Source of the DNA: CAZMOK01 sp964567785
GTDB taxonomy: Bacteria > Bacteroidota > Bacteroidia > Bacteroidales > JAGOPY01
NCBI GenBank assembly: GCA_964567785.1
Contig: CAZMOK010000018.1
Span: 1-53,167, forward strand
DNA length: 53,167 nucleotides
Direction of reading: 5' to 3'
The notes under the pieces are model-generated. The model was not told where the DNA came from. It searched no databases and saw only the letters and a list, made by a program, of their open reading frames with translations. Below are positions 45,143-51,966 of this stretch, piece after piece; position 1 is the stretch's first letter; each line of letters starts with the position of its first letter. A program made the translations under genes and the position numbers.

Positions 45143-45300
45143 ATTGCGCGATGTAGGAGATTGAACGATTCAGAGATATTCGAAGGGTTACTTCGCTCAA
45201 CCGGAGCGAAGCGGAGCTCGGCGAAGCCAATCTAATAAGTCGTGCAATCGCCGCAATCGTAGAATCCCCTGGCTCCTTGAGCTTCACCATAGTTCAAGGC
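45143..45300. repeat. Dispersed palindromic repeat, copy 1
   Basis: The copy begins ATTGCGCGATGTAGGAGATTG and after an inserted hairpin (CTTCGCT/AGCGAAG, 45191-45211) continues as CGTGCAATCGCCGCAATCGTAGAA. Related copies are at 46868-46980 (both arms), 47268-47321 (left arm), 48533-48583 (right arm) and 50709-50730 (left arm). Confidence 0.7.
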
Positions 45301-45432
45301 TGCACTGGAAGAGGATCTTATGATCTGTTTGGTCAGATGCTCTGACATAAAGCTATCATCCAGGTGTTTACAGAAATACAATTGGATTGGGACCTGGAGG
45401 AGTACAGGCTGTTTACTCAAAAGTAAGATCAT
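45232..45432 (-). pseudogene. Remnant of a four-helix-bundle (23S rRNA IVP-like) protein, copy 1
   Basis: The minus-strand frame contains HLTKQIIRSSSSAALNYGEAQG, which is close to the core of the four-helix-bundle family found in 23S rRNA intervening sequences and widely in Bacteroidota (QxxRSxxSxxxNYxEAQxA). Right after AQGAR it leaves the family and continues as the repeat-derived GFYDCGDCTTY and a stop. The N-terminal part is also not family-like, so this is a truncated, dead copy. A second remnant cut at the same residue is at 46933-47043. Confidence 0.65.
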
Positions 45433-45473
45433 CCTTCAACACTGGCGAAAAAGAACCGGGTTATATTCGAAAA

Positions 45474-45532
45474 ATTAACGTTAATATTTAAGATAAAGAT
45501 GAATAATTAAGGTTAATATTTGTATCTTTATC
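45474..45532. promoter_or_regulatory. Operator-like palindromes and promoter of the first DUF4143 gene
   Basis: The segment holds a perfect palindrome ATTAACGTTAAT (45474-45485), a direct repeat GTTAATATTT (45480-45489 and 45512-45521), and inverted arms GATAAAGAT (45492-45500) and ATCTTTATC (45524-45532). The right arm contains the -7-like box TATCTTTA (45523-45530), 14 bp before the ATG, so a protein bound here would block the promoter. Confidence 0.5.
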
Positions 45533-45544
45533 AAAAATACACCG

Positions 45545-46675
45545 ATGTATATTGATAGAAAACTGTTTCAGGTTCTTGTCAGGGAATTAAGTGAAAGTCA
45601 AAAAATCGTCGTCTTATACGGTGCCCGCCAAACGGGAAAAACTACATTATCCTATGAAGTTATATCCTACTTTAAGGGCAAAATATTGAAGATTAATGCT
45701 GATGAAGCAAGATATACTGACATACTCTCTTCGCGCAATTTTCAAAAAATCGAACTGCTGATAGGGGATTATGACATGCTGTTCATAGATGAAGCGCAGC
45801 GGATTCCGGATATTGGCATTAACTTGAAAATAATTCACGACAACCTGCCTGAGATGAAAATACTTGTTACGGGCTCCTCTTCACTGGAACTGGCTGATAA
45901 AGTGAAAGAACCCCTGACCGGAAGAACCATTACCCATAAGCTTTATCCGGTTAGCCTGGGAGAACTAAGGCAGTATCATAATATCGTTGACCTGCAAAAC
46001 CGACTTGAAGAGTTTATGATCTATGGGATGTATCCTGAACTATTCAAATACAAACCGGGTGAACGAAAAGAAAAATATCTGCGCGAACTGGCTTCGTCAT
46101 ATTTGTATAAGGATATACTGGAATTGTCCTCCATTCGTAATCCATCTGTGATTACTGATCTGCTGAAATTGCTGGCATTGCAAATTGGTGCGGAAATATC
46201 CCTGAATGAGTTGGCACAAAATTTAAAAATAAGCCAGGAAACGGTAAACACATATATTAATTTGCTTGAAAATGCATTTATCATTTTCAGGTTGAAGGGA
46301 TTCAGCAGAAATTTCAGGAAGGAGATCAGCAAAAGGGATAAGATCTATTTTTGGGATTTAGGTGTCAGGAATACACTTATCAATAACTTTTCGTCCTTTA
46401 GGTTGCGTAATGATGTTGGGGCCATGTGGGAAAATTTTATCATCGCAGAACGATTGAAATTTCTGGCATACAATGAAGAATTTGTCAATTCTTATTTCTG
46501 GCGCCTTTATACAGGTGCAGAAATTGATTACATTGAAGAAAAAAACGGGGAATTATTCGCGTTTGAAATCAAGTATAAAAAAGCCAGGAAAAAGGCTCCG
46601 CTTACCTGGACAGAAAACTACGGATCAAATTATAAATGTGTCACCATAGATAATTTCTGGGAGTATGTAATATAA
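45545..46675 (+). CDS. AAA ATPase with DUF4143 C-terminal domain, first copy
   Basis: A 376-residue protein. The N-terminal AAA-like domain has Walker A GARQTGKTT (26-34) and Walker B LFIDEAQRI (79-87), and the sensor segment VTGSSSLELADK. The DUF4143 domain in the C-terminal half includes a winged-helix-like portion (LNELAQNLKISQETVNTYI) and a PD-(D/E)xK-like end (EIDYIEEKNG ... FEIKYKK), so the protein may touch DNA. Members are common and unstudied; some are thought to act in defence or mobile elements. A paralogue lies 740 bp downstream. The upstream region has operator-like palindromes. Confidence 0.88.
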   Translation: MYIDRKLFQVLVRELSESQKIVVLYGARQTGKTTLSYEVISYFKGKILKINADEARYTDILSSRNFQKIELLIGDYDMLFIDEAQRIPDIGINLKIIHDNLPEMKILVTGSSSLELADKVKEPLTGRTITHKLYPVSLGELRQYHNIVDLQNRLEEFMIYGMYPELFKYKPGERKEKYLRELASSYLYKDILELSSIRNPSVITDLLKLLALQIGAEISLNELAQNLKISQETVNTYINLLENAFIIFRLKGFSRNFRKEISKRDKIYFWDLGVRNTLINNFSSFRLRNDVGAMWENFIIAERLKFLAYNEEFVNSYFWRLYTGAEIDYIEEKNGELFAFEIKYKKARKKAPLTWTENYGSNYKCVTIDNFWEYVI

Positions 46676-46703
46676 CGATTCCCGGGCGTTCAAGAAATTT
46701 TTC

Positions 46704-46727
46704 ACTGCCAAACATTTCGCAGTGATT
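46704..46727. repeat. 24-bp repeat after the first DUF4143 gene
   Basis: ACTGCCAAACATTTCGCAGTGATT, which contains the short palindrome CTGC/GCAG, occurs here and at 48932-48955 with one change (C for T). It lies 28 bp after the stop of the first ATPase gene. Confidence 0.7.
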
Positions 46728-46730
46728 CTA

Positions 46731-46830
46731 TCCTCCTTCGTCCCGCCTCAGGCGGGACTTACGCTTGCGCAGGAGCTTCCACCGGCGGCCGAAGCCTTTG
46801 GCGGAGGCCTCAGCGCAGGTGCACGGGGGA
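46731..46830. repeat. Dispersed palindromic element, second copy
   Basis: It begins TCCTCCTTCG, includes a perfect hairpin GTCCCGCC-TCA-GGCGGGAC (46740-46758), then CTTACGCTTGCGC and ends GCACGGGGGA. Its reverse complement matches the element at 16389-16444 in order. The copy here is longer by about 45 bp. Confidence 0.7.
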
Positions 46831-46867
46831 CAATGAAGCAGTAGGTCATTTTTACAATGCCATTTTT

Positions 46868-46980
46868 ATTGCGCGATATATGAGATTGAACGATATTCGA
46901 TTTCCGAAGGATTGCCGATTTCGTTCAATCTTCTACGTCGTGCAATCGCTGCAATCGTACAATTCCCTGGCTCCTTGTTT
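46868..46980. repeat. Dispersed palindromic repeat, copy 2 (complete)
   Basis: GCGCGATATATGAGATTGAACGA and TCGTTCAATCTTCTACGTCGTGC form long imperfect inverted arms around GATTTCCGAAGGATTGCCGAT. The right arm continues into the four-helix-bundle remnant on the minus strand, exactly as in copy 1. Confidence 0.75.
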
Positions 46981-47043
46981 CCGATCGTTGAGCGCCGCAT
47001 TGGTTGAGGATCGACTGATCTGTCTTATAAAATTTTGCGATCT
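46933..47043 (-). pseudogene. Remnant of a four-helix-bundle (23S rRNA IVP-like) protein, copy 2
   Basis: The minus strand reads IRQISRSSTNAALND then RKQGARELYDCSDCTT and a stop. It matches the family core of copy 1 with substitutions and has the same break after QGAR and the same repeat-derived tail. The N-terminal part is missing or unrecognisable. Confidence 0.55.
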
Positions 47044-47092
47044 TATTCTGCCACTCCTATGGAGTTCCCGGGATAATAGATATGCTCGCTTC

Positions 47093-47208
47093 GTAGCTAC
47101 CGTTGTGTCGTCACCTTCGGCGACTGTTTATTATGAAGTTACTGATTCAGATAACAGGAGAATTGCTCATTCATTAGAGTCCCGGCAGGGACGGAAGACC
47201 GGTAATGG
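47093..47208. repeat. GTAGCTAC...CCGGTAAT repeat, copy 1
   Basis: It runs from GTAGCTACCGTTGTGTCGTC to GTCCCGGCAGGGAC and ACCGGTAATGG. A second copy in the same orientation is at 50398-50514. I see no coding sequence in it. Confidence 0.65.
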
Positions 47209-47267
47209 AATGGGAAAACCACATCCAATGGAATCCCGGAGGGAAGGCAGAATAATGTAAATACATA

Positions 47268-47321
47268 ATTGCACAATGTAGGAGATTACACAATATTCGA
47301 TTTCCGAGGAATGGCCTATTT
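47268..47321. repeat. Dispersed palindromic repeat, copy 3 (left arm)
   Basis: ATTGCACAATGTAGGAGATT followed by CAATATTCGATTTCCGAGGAATGGCC resembles the left arm and centre of copy 2. The right arm is missing. Confidence 0.6.
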
Positions 47322-47395
47322 TAAAATCGTTTGCAATTAGGTGACTGCATTCACCTAAAAATATAACCTATAGTGAATATGATAACAAAATGTTC

Positions 47396-47403
47396 TATAT
47401 TTG
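47396..47403 (+). promoter_or_regulatory. -7 promoter box for the second DUF4143 gene
   Basis: TATATTTG matches TANNTTTG and ends 11 bp before the ATG at 47415, so the leader would be about 5 nt or less. Confidence 0.5.
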
Positions 47404-47414
47404 CATAAAAAACA

Positions 47415-48533
47415 ATGTATTTAAGAACTATTGGTGAGAGCATAAGGAACAGAATTGATTCTGGTAAAGCAATTGTCGTAATGGGCCCAAGGCAGGTTGG
47501 AAAAACAACCCTGATTGAATCAATTTTAGAGAAGGAAAGATATTTACTTCTTGATGGTGATGATCCCAAAACCCGGACTTTACTCTCTGCACCGAATACA
47601 GAGCAAATAAGAACCCTTCTTGGAAAGCATAAATACATTTTCATAGATGAAGCGCAAAGAATTGATGGAATTGGGTTGACAATGAAAATCATAACCGACA
47701 GGTTTAAAGATGTCCGGCTATTTGCCAGCGGTTCTTCTTCTTTCGACTTATCAAATAAAATAAATGAACCGCTCACCGGTCGCAAATGGGAATACCAGTT
47801 GTTCCCGATTTCATGGGAAGAATATGAAAACCATCATGGCTATTTGTTCGCTGAACAAAACCTGGAGAACAGGTTGCTGTATGGTTTTTATCCTGATGTT
47901 TTAAATAATGCCGGAGATGAGATCAGTATTTTGAGAAACCTGGTGAACAGCTATTTGTATAAAGACATACTTGCTTATGCCGATATCCGCAAACCTGAAG
48001 TGCTCGATAAATTAGTGCAGGCCCTTGCCCTTCAGATCGGTAACGAAGTAAATTATTCTGAACTGGCTCAAATTGTTAACATCGATAAAAATACAGTAAG
48101 CAAATACATTGACATATTACAAAAAGGATATATCATCTTTAGACTGAGCAGTTTTAGCCGAAATGTCAGGAACGAAATAAAAACCAACAAGAAAATATAT
48201 TTCTACGACAACGGTATCAGAAATATGATCATCGGAAACTTTAATCCCCTTGAACTACGTGCCGATAAAGGTGCGCTATGGGAAAACTTCCTGATTTCGG
48301 AGAGAATAAAACAAATTGAATATAAACAGAATCTGGCACATATATATTTTTGGAGAACAAAACAACAACAAGAAGTTGACTTTGTTGAGGAATATGGAGG
48401 TAAAATATTTGGATATGAATTCAAATGGAATAAAAAGAAAAATCAAAAACTTCCAAAAACCTTTACCCGGGCATATGATGCTGTAAGCAATGTGATTGAT
48501 AAAGAAAATTTCAGGGATTTTGTGATAATATAA
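47415..48533 (+). CDS. AAA ATPase with DUF4143 C-terminal domain, second copy
   Basis: A 372-residue paralogue of the protein at 45545-46675. Walker A is GPRQVGKTT (near 26-34), Walker B is FIDEAQRID, followed by FASGSSSFDLSNK. The helix-turn-helix-like portion is YSELAQIVNIDKNTVSKYID and the end is EVDFVEEYGGKIFGYEFKWNKK, again a PD-(D/E)xK-like pattern. Similarity between the two is clear along the whole length but they are far from identical, so they arose by an old duplication or separate gain. No other system gene joins them. Confidence 0.88.
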   Translation: MYLRTIGESIRNRIDSGKAIVVMGPRQVGKTTLIESILEKERYLLLDGDDPKTRTLLSAPNTEQIRTLLGKHKYIFIDEAQRIDGIGLTMKIITDRFKDVRLFASGSSSFDLSNKINEPLTGRKWEYQLFPISWEEYENHHGYLFAEQNLENRLLYGFYPDVLNNAGDEISILRNLVNSYLYKDILAYADIRKPEVLDKLVQALALQIGNEVNYSELAQIVNIDKNTVSKYIDILQKGYIIFRLSSFSRNVRNEIKTNKKIYFYDNGIRNMIIGNFNPLELRADKGALWENFLISERIKQIEYKQNLAHIYFWRTKQQQEVDFVEEYGGKIFGYEFKWNKKKNQKLPKTFTRAYDAVSNVIDKENFRDFVII

Positions 48534-48590
48534 TTTCGCTCAATCTTCTACGTCGTACAATCTTATAGATCGTGCGATCTTCTTGATTTC

Positions 48591-48893
48591 TCAGGCAATC
48601 TTATCAGAATATTTCTTTATTGAATTTAGTTCATCATCTTTTTCCTCATACTCTTCTTCTAAATCAAAGTCATCCTGCAAACCAAGCCAAAATTTGGCTG
48701 AGTTCCTGTAATAATTGCTCAACCTCAGGGCTGTATCAGCGGTAATCCTTCTTCTGCCTTTAAGTATCTGGCTAATTCGGGTTTGTGGGATTTTCAGGTC
48801 TTTCGACAGCCTGTACGCAGATATGTTGAGGGGAACAAGGAATTCTTCCAGTAAAACCTCGCCCGGATGTATGTTTCTTAGAGTATTTAATAC
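48591..48893 (-). pseudogene. higA: HigA/VapI-family antitoxin remnant without start codon
   Basis: The minus-strand frame encodes VLNTLRNIHPGEVLLEEFL at its start and about 80 further residues. It is a clear HigA-type XRE antitoxin (HPGEVLLEEFL, helix-turn-helix ISAYRLSKDLKIPQTRIS, then RRRITADTALRLSNYYRNS). An in-frame TAA lies directly before VLN, and no ATG, GTG or TTG is available ahead of the conserved part. No HigB toxin precedes it; that place holds repeat sequence. It looks like a decayed, orphan antitoxin, though a non-standard start cannot be excluded. Confidence 0.7.
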
Positions 48894-48931
48894 TTACATA
48901 TCAAAATGACCTTAAAACTGTGTAGGAATTT

Positions 48932-48955
48932 ACTGCCAAACATTTCGCAGCGATT
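48932..48955. repeat. 24-bp repeat, second copy
   Basis: ACTGCCAAACATTTCGCAGCGATT is the same as the element at 46704-46727 apart from one base. It lies just upstream of the HigA remnant, where a toxin would be expected. Confidence 0.7.
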
Positions 48956-48963
48956 TTTATTAA

Positions 48964-49066
48964 CGTGAAGCGTGAAGGGTGATGCGTGATGTGAAAATCA
49001 ATTGAAAATTGACATTCGACAATGCGATTAGTGCAGGGCACTAATCGCCCGTCCTGGTGGGCGCAT
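48964..49066. repeat. Tandem GTGAAG/GTGATG text and a perfect 11-bp palindrome
   Basis: ACGTGAAGCGTGAAGGGTGATGCGTGATG near 48964-48992 is a low-complexity tandem. GCGATTAGTGC (49024-49034) pairs with GCACTAATCGC (49038-49048) around AGG, followed by a CGCCC/GGGCG hairpin to 49063. No T-tract follows on either strand, so it is not a standard terminator. Confidence 0.6.
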
Positions 49067-49138
49067 CCAAAGGATTCGGGAAAAACCTCATAACATATTG
49101 GTTGTTAGTTTTTTATATTTTTAAAGGTAAGGAGATTG

Positions 49139-50218
49139 TTATTCTCCTCCCACCAATAATTGCAGTAAGGCCGTATTGATATAATAGTTGTTGCGACCCT
49201 GCTTTGTTTTTTGTAGTAGATTCTCCTTGACCAGTATCTCAAGATATTTACGAGCAGTTAATCGTGATACACCTAAATCCTTTTCAAGCCAGCTAATCTT
49301 TGTATAAGGATACCTGAACAGGTTATTGATCAAATCCTGGCTATACATTTTTGGATATTTGCCACGGATATGCTGTTTATAGTCAAGCATTAGTTTTTTC
49401 ATGCCTTTAATGACAGCAACGGTGCTATATGCAGTTTTTTCAACAGCATCGAGCATATATAATACCCATGGTTCCCATCTGTTTTTTTCCCGGGTTTCTT
49501 GCAATAATCGATAATACTCGGCGCGATTGCCAATAATATACCGGCTGATATATAACACCGGTAAATCCAATAATCCTTTTTTAATCAGGTACAGAATGTT
49601 TAATATACGTCCTGTTCGCCCATTTCCATCGTAAAAAGGATGAATGCTCTCGAACTGAAAATGAATGATAGCCATTTTAACAAGCGGATCTACATTATAG
49701 TCCTGTTCTTCATTCATAAACTTTTCGAGGTTGCCGAGCAAACTGAGAATGACATCATATTCCTGCGGAGGTGTGTAAACCACTTCACCGGTATTTTCAT
49801 TTTTAAGCACTGTTCCAGGAAGTTTCCTTATGCCGGCATTGTTTTGTTCAATAATTTCCTGGTATGATAAAATCATTTTAAGATTAATAAATCCGTTTTT
49901 CTTAACCTGCTTAAACCCTTTCTTCAATGCTTCAGCATAATTGTGAACCTCTTTGGCTGCTGCCGAGGAAAAACTTTGAGTGTTAAAATTGCTTTGGTAT
50001 ATTTCATCCTGTGTAGTTACAATGTTTTCAATGGCTGAACTATCTTTAGCTTCCTGTAATGCAAGTGTGTCGATCAATATCTGCTGGCTAGGTATGGTAG
50101 ACGAAATACCTTTTAGCTCAGCAAGTGAAGCCCGGGTTGTTGTCAGTTTCTTTAATACCGACCTTGTTTCAATTTCTTCTGGTTTTATTTTCGGAGGCAA
50201 TTCAACTAAATCATGCAT
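49139..50218 (-). CDS. Fic-family AMPylase with internal inhibitory helix and winged-helix tail
   Basis: A 359-residue class II Fic protein. The Fic motif HPFYDGNGRTGR (193-204) is complete, with the catalytic histidine and ATP-binding residues. The inhibitory motif [S/T]xxxE[G/N] is present as SSAIEN (60-65) before it, so the enzyme should be held off until the helix moves. The C terminus is a winged-helix-like domain (DLGVSRLTARKYLEIL). Fic proteins transfer AMP to target hydroxyls. I chose the ATG at 50218 (MHDLVELPP), since the frame before it enters the operator-like repeats. No antitoxin partner gene is needed for class II. Confidence 0.93.
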   Translation of the reverse strand: MHDLVELPPKIKPEEIETRSVLKKLTTTRASLAELKGISSTIPSQQILIDTLALQEAKDSSAIENIVTTQDEIYQSNFNTQSFSSAAAKEVHNYAEALKKGFKQVKKNGFINLKMILSYQEIIEQNNAGIRKLPGTVLKNENTGEVVYTPPQEYDVILSLLGNLEKFMNEEQDYNVDPLVKMAIIHFQFESIHPFYDGNGRTGRILNILYLIKKGLLDLPVLYISRYIIGNRAEYYRLLQETREKNRWEPWVLYMLDAVEKTAYSTVAVIKGMKKLMLDYKQHIRGKYPKMYSQDLINNLFRYPYTKISWLEKDLGVSRLTARKYLEILVKENLLQKTKQGRNNYYINTALLQLLVGGE

Positions 50219-50235
50219 AATATTTCCCCTTATTG

Positions 50236-50302
50236 TATACACATTATAAAAACATGTATAAAAATCGCAAATATTTATACACATTCAAAGTAAAATGTAT
50301 AT
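50236..50302. promoter_or_regulatory. Array of TATACACATT/ATGTATA operator-like repeats upstream of fic
   Basis: TATACACATT occurs at 50236-50245 and 50276-50285, exactly 40 bp apart. Inverted relatives are at 50252-50263 (ACATGTATAAAA) and 50294-50302 (AATGTATAT). Four related half sites in 67 bp right before the gene suggest a regulator site. The Fic protein itself has a DNA-binding-like tail. Confidence 0.55.
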
Positions 50303-50397
50303 TTTTTATGACAATTGTTTCAACCTGCTCTATGATCTCATAAAGAATATTAATCCAGCCTCGGATTTAAAGAGCAGGAAAGTTAAGGGTACTTTAG

Positions 50398-50514
50398 GTA
50401 GCTACAGTTGTGTCGTCACTTTCAGCGTCTTTTTATTGGGACAGTTCTGTTTTTGATTAAAGACAAATTGCCCACTCAATGCAGTCCCGGCAGGGATGTA
50501 TACCCGGTAATAGG
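50398..50514. repeat. GTAGCTAC...CCGGTAAT repeat, copy 2
   Basis: Starts GTAGCTACAGTTGTGTCGTC and ends GTCCCGGCAGGGATG and CCCGGTAATAGG. It is the second copy of the element at 47093-47208 and carries a longer middle part. Confidence 0.65.
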
Positions 50515-50581
50515 GTTGAGCATTAAGATACATCTGCCATAATTCCCGGAAGCTCCCGGCCTGGATAGTGCAATAACTACG

Positions 50582-50706
50582 GTCTTCGCGGCCTTCGCGT
50601 GAAATTCTCTGCGACCTTTGCGTGGAATAAAAATTTGATCGGCTATTATCCGGCGGCTTATGTTTCACGCCAAGAGCGCAAAGGATCAGACGCAAAGAAC
50701 GCGGAG
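50582..50706. repeat. CACGCAAAG/CGCAGAG palindromic repeat
   Basis: Left arm TTCGCGTGAAATTCTCTGCG and CCTTTGCGTGGAATAAAA; right arm GTTTCACGCCAAGAGCGCAAAG and GACGCAAAGAACGCGGAG. A second full copy is at 52690-52797 and one arm at 36940-36986. This text recurs in many Bacteroidota genomes by my recollection. Confidence 0.65.
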
Positions 50707-50803
50707 TGATTGCCCGATGTAGGAGATTGCCTTTGCCGAGATACTTACCGATGGCGGATTTTTTTCTTCATGAAATCATAATGGTTGGTCTTTGGATGAT
50801 AAC

Positions 50804-50811
50804 TACTTTTG
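50804..50811 (+). promoter_or_regulatory. -7 promoter box for the FMN/Fe-S gene
   Basis: TACTTTTG lies 12 bp before the ATG at 50824. A TTGG about 17 bp upstream may be its -33 element. Confidence 0.5.
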
Positions 50812-50823
50812 CAAATCCAGAAT

Positions 50824-51945
50824 ATGGCAAAAAAGCAATCACAAAAAAAGACAGGTATCTATCATTATGCCCTGTTTATCATCCTTACTGCAGCGGTGGG
50901 CGTCAGCAGTGGCTGGGATTTTAATTTTGGCAGGAAAAGCGATACCGTCACCCTTGACCTGAAAACAATCAATGAGATATTTCCCGGGGCCGGCACCTGG
51001 ACTGAAACAAGTGATAATATTTTCCTGGTATTTTCCGGAAATGACACAACGGGAACGGGTATCCTGGTTACTGATAACATAGGTTATGGAGGGAAAGTCC
51101 CCCTCCTGATAGGACTGAAGGAAGATACCATCATAAAAATACAACTGCTTCCCAATAACGAGACCACAGAATTTATGGAATACATTGAGGAAGACGAGTT
51201 ATTGGCCCGATGGGAAGGGTTGAGCATTGAACAGGTCTCCGGAACAAAAGTGGATGCCGTTTCCGGAGCCACAGAATCGAGCAATGCCATTATCCGGGGA
51301 ATGAGACAGGGGGCAGCACAATACTTAAATGAAGAACAGAGCCACATAAAGAGGGATTTTGCAAGCATTTCAAAAGATGTGCTGTTTCTCCTGGTCATTT
51401 TGCTCTCTCTGTTGATCTCCTACGTCAAATCCATGAAAAAGTATCGCTGGATCTATCTTATCATCGTATTACTGGTTTTTGGGATATATACCGGAAAAGT
51501 CCTTTCACTGAAATTACTTCATGGCTGGCTGTCGAACGGAATTGCATGGGAAACAAACTGGCAATCGACCCTCCTTTTAGCAATGGCCTTGGCGATGCCA
51601 CTCTTAAAAAGGCCTAAGTTTTATTGCAATTACCTTTGCCCGATGGGGGCGCTCCAGGAACTGATCAATAAAATATCTCCTTCAAAAAAGCGAAACATCC
51701 AATTAAAAAGCAGCCCGTTGTCTTTGGGTGAGATCTACCTTGCATTGATATTGGTAAGCCTTGTGCTGGGGTTTCAGTTTGAGCTGAGCTACCTGGAGCC
51801 CTTTATGGTATTCCTTTATAAAGTGGCGGGAACGGTGCTGTTTGTCTTTGCTGCGGTCATAGCCATCCTGTCTTTCTTTTTCAATAAGCCGTGGTGCGCT
51901 GTTTGCCCGACAGGATGTTTAATAAACAAAGTGCACAACAAATAG
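50824..51945 (+). CDS. Membrane flavoprotein with covalent FMN site and NapH-like 4Fe-4S domain
   Basis: A 373-residue protein of two parts. Residues 12-30 are a membrane anchor, then an extracytoplasmic FMN-binding domain (NosR/RnfG type) with DAVSGATESS, where Thr150 should carry covalent FMN attached by ApbE. The second part has four to six helices and NapH/NosR-like cysteine motifs: CNYLCPMGAL (Cys268, Cys272) and CAVCPTGC (Cys358, Cys361, Cys365). This is the layout of proteins that move electrons across or along the inner membrane. No apbE, nos or rnf gene is in the window. Starts at ATG 50824; translation of the longer frame would begin at 50809. Followed after 21 bp by the flavin reductase. 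Confidence 0.85.
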   Translation: MAKKQSQKKTGIYHYALFIILTAAVGVSSGWDFNFGRKSDTVTLDLKTINEIFPGAGTWTETSDNIFLVFSGNDTTGTGILVTDNIGYGGKVPLLIGLKEDTIIKIQLLPNNETTEFMEYIEEDELLARWEGLSIEQVSGTKVDAVSGATESSNAIIRGMRQGAAQYLNEEQSHIKRDFASISKDVLFLLVILLSLLISYVKSMKKYRWIYLIIVLLVFGIYTGKVLSLKLLHGWLSNGIAWETNWQSTLLLAMALAMPLLKRPKFYCNYLCPMGALQELINKISPSKKRNIQLKSSPLSLGEIYLALILVSLVLGFQFELSYLEPFMVFLYKVAGTVLFVFAAVIAILSFFFNKPWCAVCPTGCLINKVHNK

Positions 51946-51966
51946 GATCATGAAAACAGATACAAC

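Noticed and set aside
46880..47260. A 126-residue plus-strand open frame between the two ATPase genes.
   Set aside because: It runs across repeat copies and on the opposite strand of the four-helix-bundle remnant; its composition is not protein-like.
45064..49062. The 12-mer GTCCTGGTGGGC from the 3' end of the CAU tRNA recurs at 49051-49062, as if left and right attachment sites bounded a 4-kb island with both DUF4143 genes.
   Set aside because: The second copy is inside its own palindrome (CGCCC/GGGCG), matching does not extend past 12 bases, and no integrase is present. Chance or repeat origin is more likely.
49024..49063. The 11-bp palindrome after the Fic gene as a terminator.
   Set aside because: It lies about 90 bp past the stop and has no T-tract on the minus strand; recorded as repeat.
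50402..50695. A 97-residue minus-strand open frame near the Fic gene.
   Set aside because: It is a translation of two repeat elements (GTAGCTAC and CACGCAAAG types), with no family resemblance.
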